Assembly (NCBI GenBank): GCA_040755725.1
Contig: JBFMAI010000023.1
Location: forward strand, 248,001-312,000
DNA length: 64,000 bases
Source: JBFMAI01 sp040755725
Lineage (GTDB): Bacteria; Planctomycetota; Phycisphaerae; UBA1845; Fen-1342
Reading direction: 5' to 3'
The stretch's first letter is position 1; each line of letters opens with the position of its first letter. The position numbers and the translations under genes are program-made. A model generated the notes under the pieces. It did not search any database and was not told the origin of the DNA. It worked only from the letters and a program-made list of their open reading frames with translations. Shown here one piece after another: positions 43,766 to 52,881 of this stretch.

Positions 43766-45388
43766 ATGAGCGTGGAACTGCTGCTCGGCGACGAGGCGGT
43801 CGGCATGGCCGCCTTGCACGCCCATATTGGCGGAGCATTCTCCTACCCCGGGACCCCGGCGACGGAGATCTTCGAGTTCATCGCGGAGCAGGCGCGGGAC
43901 GGCGGCCGCGTGTGGGCTCGCTGGTCGGCGAACGAGAAGGTCGCCTACGAGGAAGCCCTCGGCATGTCCTATGCGGGCAAGCGGGCCCTCGTGTCCATGA
44001 AGCACGTCGGCCTGAACGTCGCCGCCGACCCGTTCATCAACTCGGCCCTGACGGGGGTCAACGGGGGGATTGTGCTGGTGGTCGCGGATGACCCGGGGAT
44101 GCACTCGTCGCAGAACGAGCAGGACAGCCGGTACTACGCCGAGTTCGCGCAGATTCCCGTTTTCGAGCCTTCCAACCAGCAGGAGGCGTACGACCTGACG
44201 CGCGAGGCGTTCGACGTGTCCGAGCGGTTCGGGCTGCCGGTCATGGTCCGCGTCGTCACGCGCCTGTCGCACAGCCGGGCCAACGTGCGCACCCGGCCGC
44301 CCGAGAAGACGGACGCCGGCAACGGCCGCCGCCTGGCCCCCGATCCAAACGCCTGGACGCTGGTGCCGTCCAACGCCCGGCGGCGGTTTCGCCGCTTGAT
44401 CGAAATGCAGCCGCAGCTCCGGGAGTGGTCGGAGAAGCACCCGCTGAACACGTTGCGATTGGCGGGGCGGCGGGGCGTGCTGGCGGCGGGGATTGCGGCG
44501 AATTATGTGGGCGAGGCGCTGGCGGGGCGCGACGAGCTGTCACTGCTCAAAGTGGGCACGTATCCCCCGCCGGTGGAGCTGATCCGCCAGCTCGTGAACC
44601 ACTGCGACGAGATTCTGATCGTGGAGGAAGGTTATCCGTTCCTGGAGAAACGGTTGAACGGGCTGCTCGGGCTGGCGGGCAAGGCGGTGAAGGGCAAGTT
44701 GACCGGCACGCTGCCGCCCGATGGCGAGCTGACGCCGGACGCCGTTGCCGCCGCCCTGGGCGTGCCCTTTGCGGCCGGCCATGCGGCGATCGGCGACCTG
44801 ACGGGGCGCCCGCCCGCGTTGTGCCGCGGCTGCCCGCACGCGGACACGTTCAAGGCGATCATCGAGGCGACGGCGTCGTATCCCGAGGCGTGCCTGTTCA
44901 GCGACATCGGCTGCTACACGCTGGGCGTGCTGCCGCCTTACCGCGCCGTCCACTCCTGCGTGGACATGGGGGCGTCGATCGCGATGGCCCACGGGGCGGC
45001 CCAGGCGGGCGCCTATCCGGTGCTGTGTACCATCGGCGATTCGACGTTCACGCATTCCGGAATGACGCCTCTGATTGGTGCCATTCGAGCTAACGCGGAC
45101 ATCACCGTGTTCATCCTGGACAACGCCACGGTGGCCATGACCGGCGGGCAGGAAACGATGGCGGCGGGGCAGCAGCTCATCGACCTGCTGCGCGGTTTGG
45201 GTGTGAAGCCGGAGCAGATGCACCTGCTCGAACCGTTGGCCAAGAACCATGAGCAGAACGTGCAGACCATCAAGCGGGCGATCGAGCACCGCGGCCTGGC
45301 GGTCATCGTGGCCCAGCGCGAGTGCATCCACAACCGCCGCAAGGCCAAGGCGGAGCCCGCGGCGGGCAAGGCGGCGACGCCGGCGTGA
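43766..45388 (+). CDS. iorA: Indolepyruvate:acceptor oxidoreductase alpha subunit, without ferredoxin domain
   Basis: A 540-residue TPP enzyme. With IorB it would decarboxylate aryl-2-oxoacids from aromatic amino acids to aryl-acetyl-CoA. The N-terminal pyrimidine-binding part has FSYPGTPATEIFEFI. The TPP-pyrophosphate domain has GDIGCYTLG, IAMAHGAAQAG and IGDSTFTHSGMTPLIGAIRA...FILDNATVAMTGGQE. The motif CRGCPHADTF is present. Classical IorA (about 600-650 residues) ends in a 2[4Fe-4S] ferredoxin domain after the segment VIIARRPC; here the protein ends just there (VIVAQRECIHNRRKAK) with an Ala/Lys tail. The electron carrier path must therefore differ. It is followed by a fused IorB gene. Confidence 0.88.
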   Translation: MSVELLLGDEAVGMAALHAHIGGAFSYPGTPATEIFEFIAEQARDGGRVWARWSANEKVAYEEALGMSYAGKRALVSMKHVGLNVAADPFINSALTGVNGGIVLVVADDPGMHSSQNEQDSRYYAEFAQIPVFEPSNQQEAYDLTREAFDVSERFGLPVMVRVVTRLSHSRANVRTRPPEKTDAGNGRRLAPDPNAWTLVPSNARRRFRRLIEMQPQLREWSEKHPLNTLRLAGRRGVLAAGIAANYVGEALAGRDELSLLKVGTYPPPVELIRQLVNHCDEILIVEEGYPFLEKRLNGLLGLAGKAVKGKLTGTLPPDGELTPDAVAAALGVPFAAGHAAIGDLTGRPPALCRGCPHADTFKAIIEATASYPEACLFSDIGCYTLGVLPPYRAVHSCVDMGASIAMAHGAAQAGAYPVLCTIGDSTFTHSGMTPLIGAIRANADITVFILDNATVAMTGGQETMAAGQQLIDLLRGLGVKPEQMHLLEPLAKNHEQNVQTIKRAIEHRGLAVIVAQRECIHNRRKAKAEPAAGKAATPA

Positions 45389-45421
45389 GCCGTCCGCCGT
45401 TCCCGTCGGAAGAAACGGATA

Positions 45422-45601
45422 ACCACAGAGGTGCAGAGGCACGGAGAAGAAGAGACAATGGAAGTGGATAGTGCGGACGGCATTTGTTTCCATTGTGCTG
45501 CCGGGCTCGCGACCGTCGGTTTGCACGCCCGCGGAGCTGTGGGGTTCCGCGACCGGAATGGCATCTGATTGCTCTGCTCTGTGCCTCTGCGCTCCTGTGG
45601 T
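45422..45601. repeat. MITE-like element with 25-bp terminal inverted repeats
   Basis: The left arm ACCACAGAGGTGCAGAGGCA (45422-45446) and the right arm (45577-45601) are inverted copies, 21 of 25 positions matching. A second, inner inverted pair ACAATGGAA / TTCCATTGT (about 45456-45464 and 45488-45496) is nested inside. The 'cacagaggcacagag' motif is familiar from dispersed repeats in several environmental phyla. It lies between iorA and the iorB fusion gene. Confidence 0.7.
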
Positions 45602-45666
45602 GCATCTGCGGTCGTGAGAGAGCGTAGGTGCGCGGCCCGGACCGCGGGCCGCCGAGGGTTGGTGAC

Positions 45667-48600
45667 GTGGAACAGAACCTCATTCTCGCGGGCGTCGGTG
45701 GTCAGGGCATCCTGTCCATCGCGCGGGGCATTTCCATCGCGGCGCTGCGCCGCAATTTCCACCTCAAGCAGGCCGAAGTCCATGGCATGGCCCAGCGCGG
45801 CGGGGCGGTGCAGTCACACCTGCGCATCGCCGACCATCCGATCTTCAGCGACCTGATCCCCGCGGGCCAGGCGGACCTGATCTTCTCGGTCGAGCCGCTG
45901 GAGGCCCTGCGCTACGTCCAGTACCTGCGCGACGACGGGGTCATGGTCGTCAGCACCAACGCCTTCGTGAACATCGAGAACTACCCGGCGATCGAGCAGG
46001 TGCTCGACCGCATCGCCACCTTCCCGCGGCACGTCCTGCTGGACGCCGACCGGCTCGCCAAGGCCGCCGGCTCCGTGCTGGCCGCCAACATCGTCACGCT
46101 CGGCGCCGGCTCGCTATTCCTCGAGCTCGAGCCGCGGGAACTGGAGGACGCGGTGGCCGAGATGTTCGCCGCCAAGGGCGAGAAGATCGTCCAGGTGAAT
46201 CGGCGGGCGTTCCGGCTGGGGCGCAATGCGGCGGCGGCGTACCGCGACGGGTTGCAGCGCGGGGGCACGTCGCGGGCGGTCCGCGCGTGGATCGACGCTC
46301 TGCCGATCGAAGCGTTGCTCCAGGAAGAGCCGCCGACCCCGCCCACGTTCGACGACCTGGACACCGGCGAGACGCGCCTGACCGGGGCGGAGGCCACCGC
46401 CTTCGAACGGACGCTGCTGCGGGCGTACGAGGAGGGCCGTCGGCCGCTCTATGAGCACGAAGTCTACATGCTCATCGAGCTGATCGGCGCGATTTCTCCG
46501 CCGCGCTACGTCTTCATCCCCACGGGCAACCTGATCTCGCCCGAGGCCCTGGATCCGTTCCCCGGCGACCGCGTCGTGCTGAAGATCGTGTCGCAGGACG
46601 TGATCCACAAGAGCGACGCCGACGGCATCGCCTTTGTGCCCAAGAGCTACGATGTCGTGCGCCGCGAAATCGAACGGCTGATCCAGCGCCACGCCGGCAG
46701 CGCCCGCGTCGAGGGCGTCCTCGTCGTCGAGTTTGTCGAGCGCACGCAGCCGGGCTTCGGCAACGAGCTGTTCGTCGGCGTGCGGGCCACCCGCGAGTTC
46801 GGCCCCGTCATCGCGGCCGGCCTCGGCGGCATCGACACCGAATACCTGGCCAGCAAGATGCGCCCCGGCGTCGCCGTCGCCAAGGCCTGCGCCACCGACA
46901 CCACCGCCGAGGAGTTCCTCGAGCTGTTCCGGCAAACCGCGGCGTACGACGTGTTGTCGGGGCGGGCGCGCGGGCACCGGCGGATCGTCTCCGACGGCGA
47001 GCTCTTGCGGTGCTTCCGGGCGTTCATCTCGCTGGCGCGGCACTTCTGCGTCGATCGCGGCATCGAAGGGCCGGATGTCGCGGAGCTGGAGGTCAATCCC
47101 TTCGCGTTCCGCCAGCAGCACATGGTCCCGCTCGACGGCCGGGGGCGGCTCGGGCCGGCGGCCAAGCGACCGGCGGCGCGGCCGATCGAGAAAGTCCGCC
47201 GCCTGCTGGAGCCGCGGGCCATCGGCGTCCTGGGCGTCTCCAGCACGGCGATGAACTTCGGCCGCATCATCCTGAACAACATCAAGACCTGCGGCTTCCC
47301 GGCGGACCACCTCTACGTGGTCAAGGAGAACGAGCAGCAGATCGACGGGATCCGCTGCGTGCCGAACGTGGCGGCGCTGCCCGAGCCGGTGGACATGCTC
47401 GTCATCGCCGCCCCCGCGACCGCCATGCCGCAGATCACCCGCGACGTGATCGCCAGCGGCAAGGTGGGGGCCGCGGTCGTCATTCCCGGCGGCATGGGCG
47501 AGAAGGAAGGGTCCGAGGAGATCGAGAAGCAGATTCGCAGCGCAATTGCCGCCGGCCGCGAGCTGCCCGACGGCGGCCCGGTGTTTCTGGGGCCCAACTG
47601 CATGGGTATCCAGTCCCGGCCGGGGCACTACGACACGTTCTTCATCCCGCAGGCCAAGCTCGACACGCGCTGGTCGGCGCCGCCGCGGCGTGTCGCCCTC
47701 GTGTCGCAGAGCGGCGCGTTCATCGTCAGCCGGCTGAGCAACCTGGAGACGCTCGACCCGGCGTTGACCATCTCGCTCGGCAACCAGATCGACTTGAGCA
47801 TCGCCGACTGCGTGCAGGCCGTCGGCGAGCGCCACGACATCGACGTTATCGCCGTCTACGCCGAAGGGTTCAATAACTACGACGGGCTGGACCTGGTGCG
47901 GGCGATTCGACGGCTGACCGACGCGGGCAAGACGGTGATCTTCTACAAGGCGGGGCGGACGGCGTCGGGGCGGTCGGCGGCGGCGGGGCATACCGCGTCG
48001 GTGGCCGGCGACTACGACGTGTGCCAGGCGGCCACGGCCAACGCCGGCGCGATCGTCGTCGAGACGTTCAAGGAGTTTGAGCAGCTCGTTGATCTGGCCA
48101 CGGCGCTGCACGCCAAACCGGCCGAGGGGCTGCGGATCGGCGCGATCAGCAATGCGGGGTTCGAGACGGTCGGCATGGCCGACAACGTGGTCGGGCCGGA
48201 TTTCGCGGTCGAGATCGCGGCGCTGTCCGACACCTCGAAGCAGCAGCTTGCGACCGTGCTGGGCCGCTTCAAGCTCGACGCGCTGGTCAACGCCCGCAAC
48301 CCGCTGGACCTGACGCCGATGGCCACGGACGAGGCGTACGAGCAATGCGTCCGGGTGATGCTCGACAGCGCGGACGTGGATGCCGTCGTCGCCTCGTTCG
48401 TCCCGCTGACGCCGGCCATGCTCACGACGCCCGATGAGATCGGCAAACCCGGCTCGCTGGCGGAGCGCCTGCCGAAGCTGTTCGCCGAAGCCCGCAAACC
48501 CGTGGTTGTCAGCGTGGACTCGGGGCCGCGGTACGACGCGTTGGTGCGGGCGCTGCGGGCCGCCGGCGTCCCGGTCTTCCGCTCTGCCGACCAGGCCGTC

Positions 48601-48726
48601 CGGACCCTGGGCCGATACCTGAGTCACCGTCTGCACCGACGCACCGCCCGCGCGGCCACGATGGCGGCGGCGGCGGTGCCCACCCCGGCCGGCCACGCCG
48701 GCGCGACCCGGCCGGTCCACGCATGA
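45667..48726 (+). CDS. Fusion of IorB (oxoacid oxidoreductase gamma subunit) with ADP-forming acyl-CoA synthetase
   Basis: A 1019-residue protein of three parts. Residues about 1-200 are IorB: ILAGVGGQGILSIARGISIAA...QAEVHGMAQRGGAVQSHLR. About 225-470 form an ATP-grasp domain like the beta subunit of ADP-forming acetyl/aryl-acetyl-CoA synthetase (VLKIVSQDVIHKSDADGIAF, ELEVNPFAF). About 495-960 are the alpha part: CoA-binding fold (VLGVSSTAMNFGRI), LVSQSGAFIVSR, SLGNQIDLSIADC and the phospho-His region SAAAGHTASVAGDYDV. IorA/IorB makes aryl-acetyl-CoA; the synthetase part would convert it to the acid with formation of ATP. The fusion joins consecutive steps. The GTG at 45667 has GAGGG nine bases upstream; GTG 45628 is possible. 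Confidence 0.87.
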   Translation: MEQNLILAGVGGQGILSIARGISIAALRRNFHLKQAEVHGMAQRGGAVQSHLRIADHPIFSDLIPAGQADLIFSVEPLEALRYVQYLRDDGVMVVSTNAFVNIENYPAIEQVLDRIATFPRHVLLDADRLAKAAGSVLAANIVTLGAGSLFLELEPRELEDAVAEMFAAKGEKIVQVNRRAFRLGRNAAAAYRDGLQRGGTSRAVRAWIDALPIEALLQEEPPTPPTFDDLDTGETRLTGAEATAFERTLLRAYEEGRRPLYEHEVYMLIELIGAISPPRYVFIPTGNLISPEALDPFPGDRVVLKIVSQDVIHKSDADGIAFVPKSYDVVRREIERLIQRHAGSARVEGVLVVEFVERTQPGFGNELFVGVRATREFGPVIAAGLGGIDTEYLASKMRPGVAVAKACATDTTAEEFLELFRQTAAYDVLSGRARGHRRIVSDGELLRCFRAFISLARHFCVDRGIEGPDVAELEVNPFAFRQQHMVPLDGRGRLGPAAKRPAARPIEKVRRLLEPRAIGVLGVSSTAMNFGRIILNNIKTCGFPADHLYVVKENEQQIDGIRCVPNVAALPEPVDMLVIAAPATAMPQITRDVIASGKVGAAVVIPGGMGEKEGSEEIEKQIRSAIAAGRELPDGGPVFLGPNCMGIQSRPGHYDTFFIPQAKLDTRWSAPPRRVALVSQSGAFIVSRLSNLETLDPALTISLGNQIDLSIADCVQAVGERHDIDVIAVYAEGFNNYDGLDLVRAIRRLTDAGKTVIFYKAGRTASGRSAAAGHTASVAGDYDVCQAATANAGAIVVETFKEFEQLVDLATALHAKPAEGLRIGAISNAGFETVGMADNVVGPDFAVEIAALSDTSKQQLATVLGRFKLDALVNARNPLDLTPMATDEAYEQCVRVMLDSADVDAVVASFVPLTPAMLTTPDEIGKPGSLAERLPKLFAEARKPVVVSVDSGPRYDALVRALRAAGVPVFRSADQAVRTLGRYLSHRLHRRTARAATMAAAAVPTPAGHAGATRPVHA

Positions 48727-48763
48727 CGCCCGCGCTGCCCGCCGTGGCGGGGAAAGCGGGCGT
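48726..48763 (+). terminator. Nested GC hairpin after the iorB fusion gene
   Basis: The outer stem ACGCCCGC / GCGGGCGT encloses an inner stem CCCGCC / GGCGGG. There is no T-run, so termination is uncertain. Confidence 0.4.
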
Positions 48764-48796
48764 GCCGCGCACCCCGTGCCGGGGACCAGAGGTTGC

Positions 48797-48824
48797 TTGA
48801 CAGGTCGGCGGGGGTCCATAGAAT
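48797..48824 (+). promoter_or_regulatory. Promoter of the Gld-like ABC exporter operon
   Basis: A perfect TTGACA (48797-48802), a 16-base spacer and TAGAAT (48819-48824), with a leader of about 150 bases before the ATP-binding gene. Confidence 0.65.
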
Positions 48825-48965
48825 TGCTCCCCTCGTTCGCACCAGCGAGCCGCCCCGGGTCGCACGGGCCCGGGGAGGGGTGCCGCCGGCGTCCTGCGTG
48901 GAACGGGCATCCCTAGGAATCGTGACCGGACCCGACGTTTGTACCGGTCTGTGAACGTGTGACGC

Positions 48966-48971
48966 GGGAGG
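48966..48971 (+). promoter_or_regulatory. Ribosome binding site deciding a GTG start
   Basis: GGGAGG ends eight bases before GTG 48980. Confidence 0.7.
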
Positions 48972-48979
48972 ACTTGCGC

Positions 48980-49921
<942 letters not shown>

Positions 49922-49942
49922 CGGGGAGGCGAGGGACCGGCC

Positions 49943-50665
49943 ATGCGCCACACGCTGGCTATTGCACAACGCGAACTGCTGTCACTGTTCTGCTCGCCGG
50001 TCGGCTACATCGTGCTCGCGGGCTTCTGGCTCGTGACGGGGGCGATCGCGATCTGGAACGCGGAGGCATTCGGCCCCGGCAAGCCGGCCACGCTGCGGGA
50101 CATCTTCATGTGGGCGCCGTTCGTCCTGACGCTGGTGGTGCCGGCGATGACGATGCGGGCGCTGAGCGAGGAGTACCGCAGCGGGACGTTCGAGACGCTG
50201 ATGACCGCCCCGGTGTCGGATGCGGCGGTGGTGCTGGGGAAGTACCTGGCAACGCTCGGGTTCTACGGGGTGTTGCTGGTCGGCACGCTCATCTACCCGC
50301 TGTTGATGGAGGTGTTCGGCAATCCCGACTGGGGTGAGGTGCTGGCGACGTACCTCGGGCTCGCGCTGGTCGGGGTCGCGTTCGCCGCGTACAGCCTGTT
50401 CGCCAGCAGCCTGACACGGGACCAGGCGGTGGCCTGGATGCTCGGCGCCATGCCGCTGATGCTGCTGGTGCTGTCGGTCTACAACCTCGTGCGTCAGTTC
50501 GAGGGCTGGCAGCGGGAAGTTCTGGCCCAGCTCAACATCATGGGCCGTTTCGCGCAGTTCGCCCGCGGGCAGGTGGAGACCGACGCGGTGGTCTTCTTCC
50601 TCGCCATCGCGGCGTTGTTCCTGTTTCTTACGGTCAAGGTGGTGGAGTCACGACGATGGCGGTAA
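49943..50665 (+). CDS. ABC-2 type permease (GldF-like)
   Basis: A 240-residue membrane protein with six hydrophobic helices. It has the start typical of this family (ELLSLFCSPVGYIVLAGFW) and the segment MRALSEEYRSGTFETLMTAPVS that characterises GldF-type permeases. It would form the membrane channel for the ATPase encoded 22 bases upstream. The next gene begins ten bases before its stop, so translation is coupled. In Bacteroidetes the GldA/F/G exporter is needed for gliding, but homologues are widespread and the substrate is unknown. Confidence 0.9.
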   Translation: MRHTLAIAQRELLSLFCSPVGYIVLAGFWLVTGAIAIWNAEAFGPGKPATLRDIFMWAPFVLTLVVPAMTMRALSEEYRSGTFETLMTAPVSDAAVVLGKYLATLGFYGVLLVGTLIYPLLMEVFGNPDWGEVLATYLGLALVGVAFAAYSLFASSLTRDQAVAWMLGAMPLMLLVLSVYNLVRQFEGWQREVLAQLNIMGRFAQFARGQVETDAVVFFLAIAALFLFLTVKVVESRRWR

Positions 50666-52875
50666 GCGTCCCCACGACGGGGCCCGCGGCCCCCCGGTCC
50701 CTCGATGCGCCGCGACGCCGGCTGCTGTTCGGCGTCAACGTGCTCGTTCAGATCGGGCTGGCCGTTCTGGTGTGCGTGGTGGTGATATGGCTCGGCGGGC
50801 GGTTCCCGGCCCAAGCCGATCTGACGGGGACCGGCCGCAACAGCCTCAGCTCGCGATCGGTGCAGTTGCTTCGCGGCCTGGACCGGAACATCCGCATCAC
50901 CGGGGTGTTTGCCGAACCCGACAAGCGCGACGTGCTGGGGCAGCGTCGGCGACGGGCGTTGCAGGACCTGCTGGAGCTGTATGAGCAGGCGGGGCGGGCG
51001 CGGGTCAGTACGTACCTGCTGGACCCGTCGCTCCAGAAGGCCGAGACCGACAAGCTGTTGCAGCGGCTGTTGGAGCTGCCGGCCTACCGCGACGAGGCCC
51101 GCCCGCACCAGGAAGCGCTGGCCGCCTTCGGGCCGGTCAACGCCCAGATTCAGACGCTGGGCAGTGCCGAGTTCGCCCGGTTGGATGAGCTGATGCAGGC
51201 CGAGCCGACGCTGGCGCGGCAGCGCAACCTGGCCATCATCCGCAACAACTTCCGCGAGATCGCCCGCGACGCGCAGGACATCGTGCGGACGCTCGACGAG
51301 CTGCAAAAGAGCGAAGTGCCGCGGTTCGGACAGGCCGTCCGCGACGCCCGTCAGTACCTCGGCGACGTGGAGCTGCTGCTGCAAAACGCGGCGGCCTGGA
51401 TGGGCGGCGAGGGCCTGTCGCTGCCCGGGTTGTCCGACGAATTGCGCGAGTTCTTCCAACAGGCGTCCGCCCGCTATGGGCCCGTGCTCTCCGCCGTCCG
51501 CGGGCTCCTGGACCAGACCAAGGACCTGAAGGATGTGAAGGTCGAGGAACTGTACAACGGGCTGACGCGCTGGCGAACCAGCCCCCCCGTGCTGGTCGAA
51601 AACGAGCGCGAAGCCCGCGTCATCCCGTTCTGGGACCTCTGGCCCGCGCCCGCCGCCCCGGAGGCCCCGGTCGGCCCCGACGGAGAGGACCGCGTCTTTG
51701 CTGGCGAGGCCGCCATCTCGTCGGCCATTCTTCAACTGACGCAGAAAGACAAGACGGCGGTCGTCTTCGTGCGCGTGGGGGGCACGCCGCTGCTGACCCC
51801 CGATTTCAGTCAGATGAACATGATGAACCTGCGGCAGTTGCCGCGGGCGCCGTACCAGGAGCTGAACTACCTCCTGGAAAAGGCCAACTTCCAGACCGCC
51901 GAATGGAACGTCGCGGAGGAGAAGTCTCCGCCGACGATCGAGGGGGCCGCGCGCACCGTCTACATCATCTTCGCGCCGGAACCCGCCCCGCGTGATCCGC
52001 GCAATCCGATGCCGCCGCCGACTCTCAGCGACGAAGACCGGCAGATCATCCTGAACGCGGTCGCCGCCGCCGGCCGGGCCGTGTTCATGGCCGGCTGGCG
52101 TCCGCCGGAACTCCCCATCCCGGGCGCCGGACCGCCGTACGACTTCGCCGACTACTTGAAATCGACGTGGGGGATCGAGGTGGTGAACCAGGCGTTGTGT
52201 CTGAGCTTCATGCCGCACCCGGAGAAACCGGGCGAGTGGGTCCCGGCGGGACGGCAGCCGCAGCTCCTGACGACGGACAACGTGCTGCGCTTCACCGATC
52301 ATCCCATCGGGGCCCCGCTGAAGACCGACCGCGCCGCGCTCGTACTGGCTTGCCCGCTGCGCGTGGCCCCGGCGGCGAGCCGGCCGGCGGGCCTGACCAT
52401 CGAGGCGGTCGCGGAGCTGCGCGACACCGTGGACGCCTGGGCCTGTGGCGACCTGAATCAAATCGAGGACCAGCTCAAGCGGCGGCAGGGCCTCCGGCCC
52501 GGTCCGGCCGACATCGCCGCGCCGTTCCCCCTGGCCGTGGCCGCGGCGAACGAGGCGGGGCAGAAGGTGGTGGTTTTCGGCAGCGAGCTGTTTGCCAGCG
52601 ACGCCATCGCGCAGGCCACGGGGCTCCAACAGGTCGGCAACGCGCTGGTGCTGGGCACGCTCTACCCGGCCAACAGCGACTTGCTCATCAACGCGCTGCA
52701 CTGGCTGACCGGGGAGGCGGACCGTATCGCGGTCGGCCCGCGTCGGGCGGAGCTGCCGCGGCTGAGCAATCTCAGCGAATCCACTGCGGCCGTTCTGCCG
52801 TGGGTGCTGGTCGGGGTGTGGCCGGCGGTGGCCCTCGTCGTGGGGCTGGGGGTGTGGTTTGTGCGGCGGAGGTAA
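50656..52875 (+). CDS. GldG-like ABC exporter-associated membrane protein
   Basis: A 739-residue protein with one N-terminal transmembrane helix (about 25-48), a large extracytoplasmic domain and a C-terminal helix (WVLVGVWPAVALVVGLGVWF). The start of the external part, FPAQADLTGTGRNSLSSRSVQLLRGL, is typical of GldG proteins. A helical segment follows (about 150-290) and then an alpha/beta part with a GATase-like look (AVVFVRVGGTP...FMAGWRPPEL). It likely forms the periplasmic part of the exporter with the permease. It overlaps the permease gene by ten bases and is followed six bases later by the DUF4340 gene. Confidence 0.87.
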   Translation: MAVSVPTTGPAAPRSLDAPRRRLLFGVNVLVQIGLAVLVCVVVIWLGGRFPAQADLTGTGRNSLSSRSVQLLRGLDRNIRITGVFAEPDKRDVLGQRRRRALQDLLELYEQAGRARVSTYLLDPSLQKAETDKLLQRLLELPAYRDEARPHQEALAAFGPVNAQIQTLGSAEFARLDELMQAEPTLARQRNLAIIRNNFREIARDAQDIVRTLDELQKSEVPRFGQAVRDARQYLGDVELLLQNAAAWMGGEGLSLPGLSDELREFFQQASARYGPVLSAVRGLLDQTKDLKDVKVEELYNGLTRWRTSPPVLVENEREARVIPFWDLWPAPAAPEAPVGPDGEDRVFAGEAAISSAILQLTQKDKTAVVFVRVGGTPLLTPDFSQMNMMNLRQLPRAPYQELNYLLEKANFQTAEWNVAEEKSPPTIEGAARTVYIIFAPEPAPRDPRNPMPPPTLSDEDRQIILNAVAAAGRAVFMAGWRPPELPIPGAGPPYDFADYLKSTWGIEVVNQALCLSFMPHPEKPGEWVPAGRQPQLLTTDNVLRFTDHPIGAPLKTDRAALVLACPLRVAPAASRPAGLTIEAVAELRDTVDAWACGDLNQIEDQLKRRQGLRPGPADIAAPFPLAVAAANEAGQKVVVFGSELFASDAIAQATGLQQVGNALVLGTLYPANSDLLINALHWLTGEADRIAVGPRRAELPRLSNLSESTAAVLPWVLVGVWPAVALVVGLGVWFVRRR

Positions 52876-52881
52876 CGGGGC

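Noticed and set aside
46114..48819. A 901-codon minus-strand frame opposite the IorB fusion gene
   Set aside because: Shadow frame; composition is dominated by Arg, Asp, His and Val with no motif.
50494..52701. A 735-codon minus-strand frame opposite the GldG-like gene
   Set aside because: Shadow frame; the plus-strand operon with overlapping starts and family motifs explains the region.
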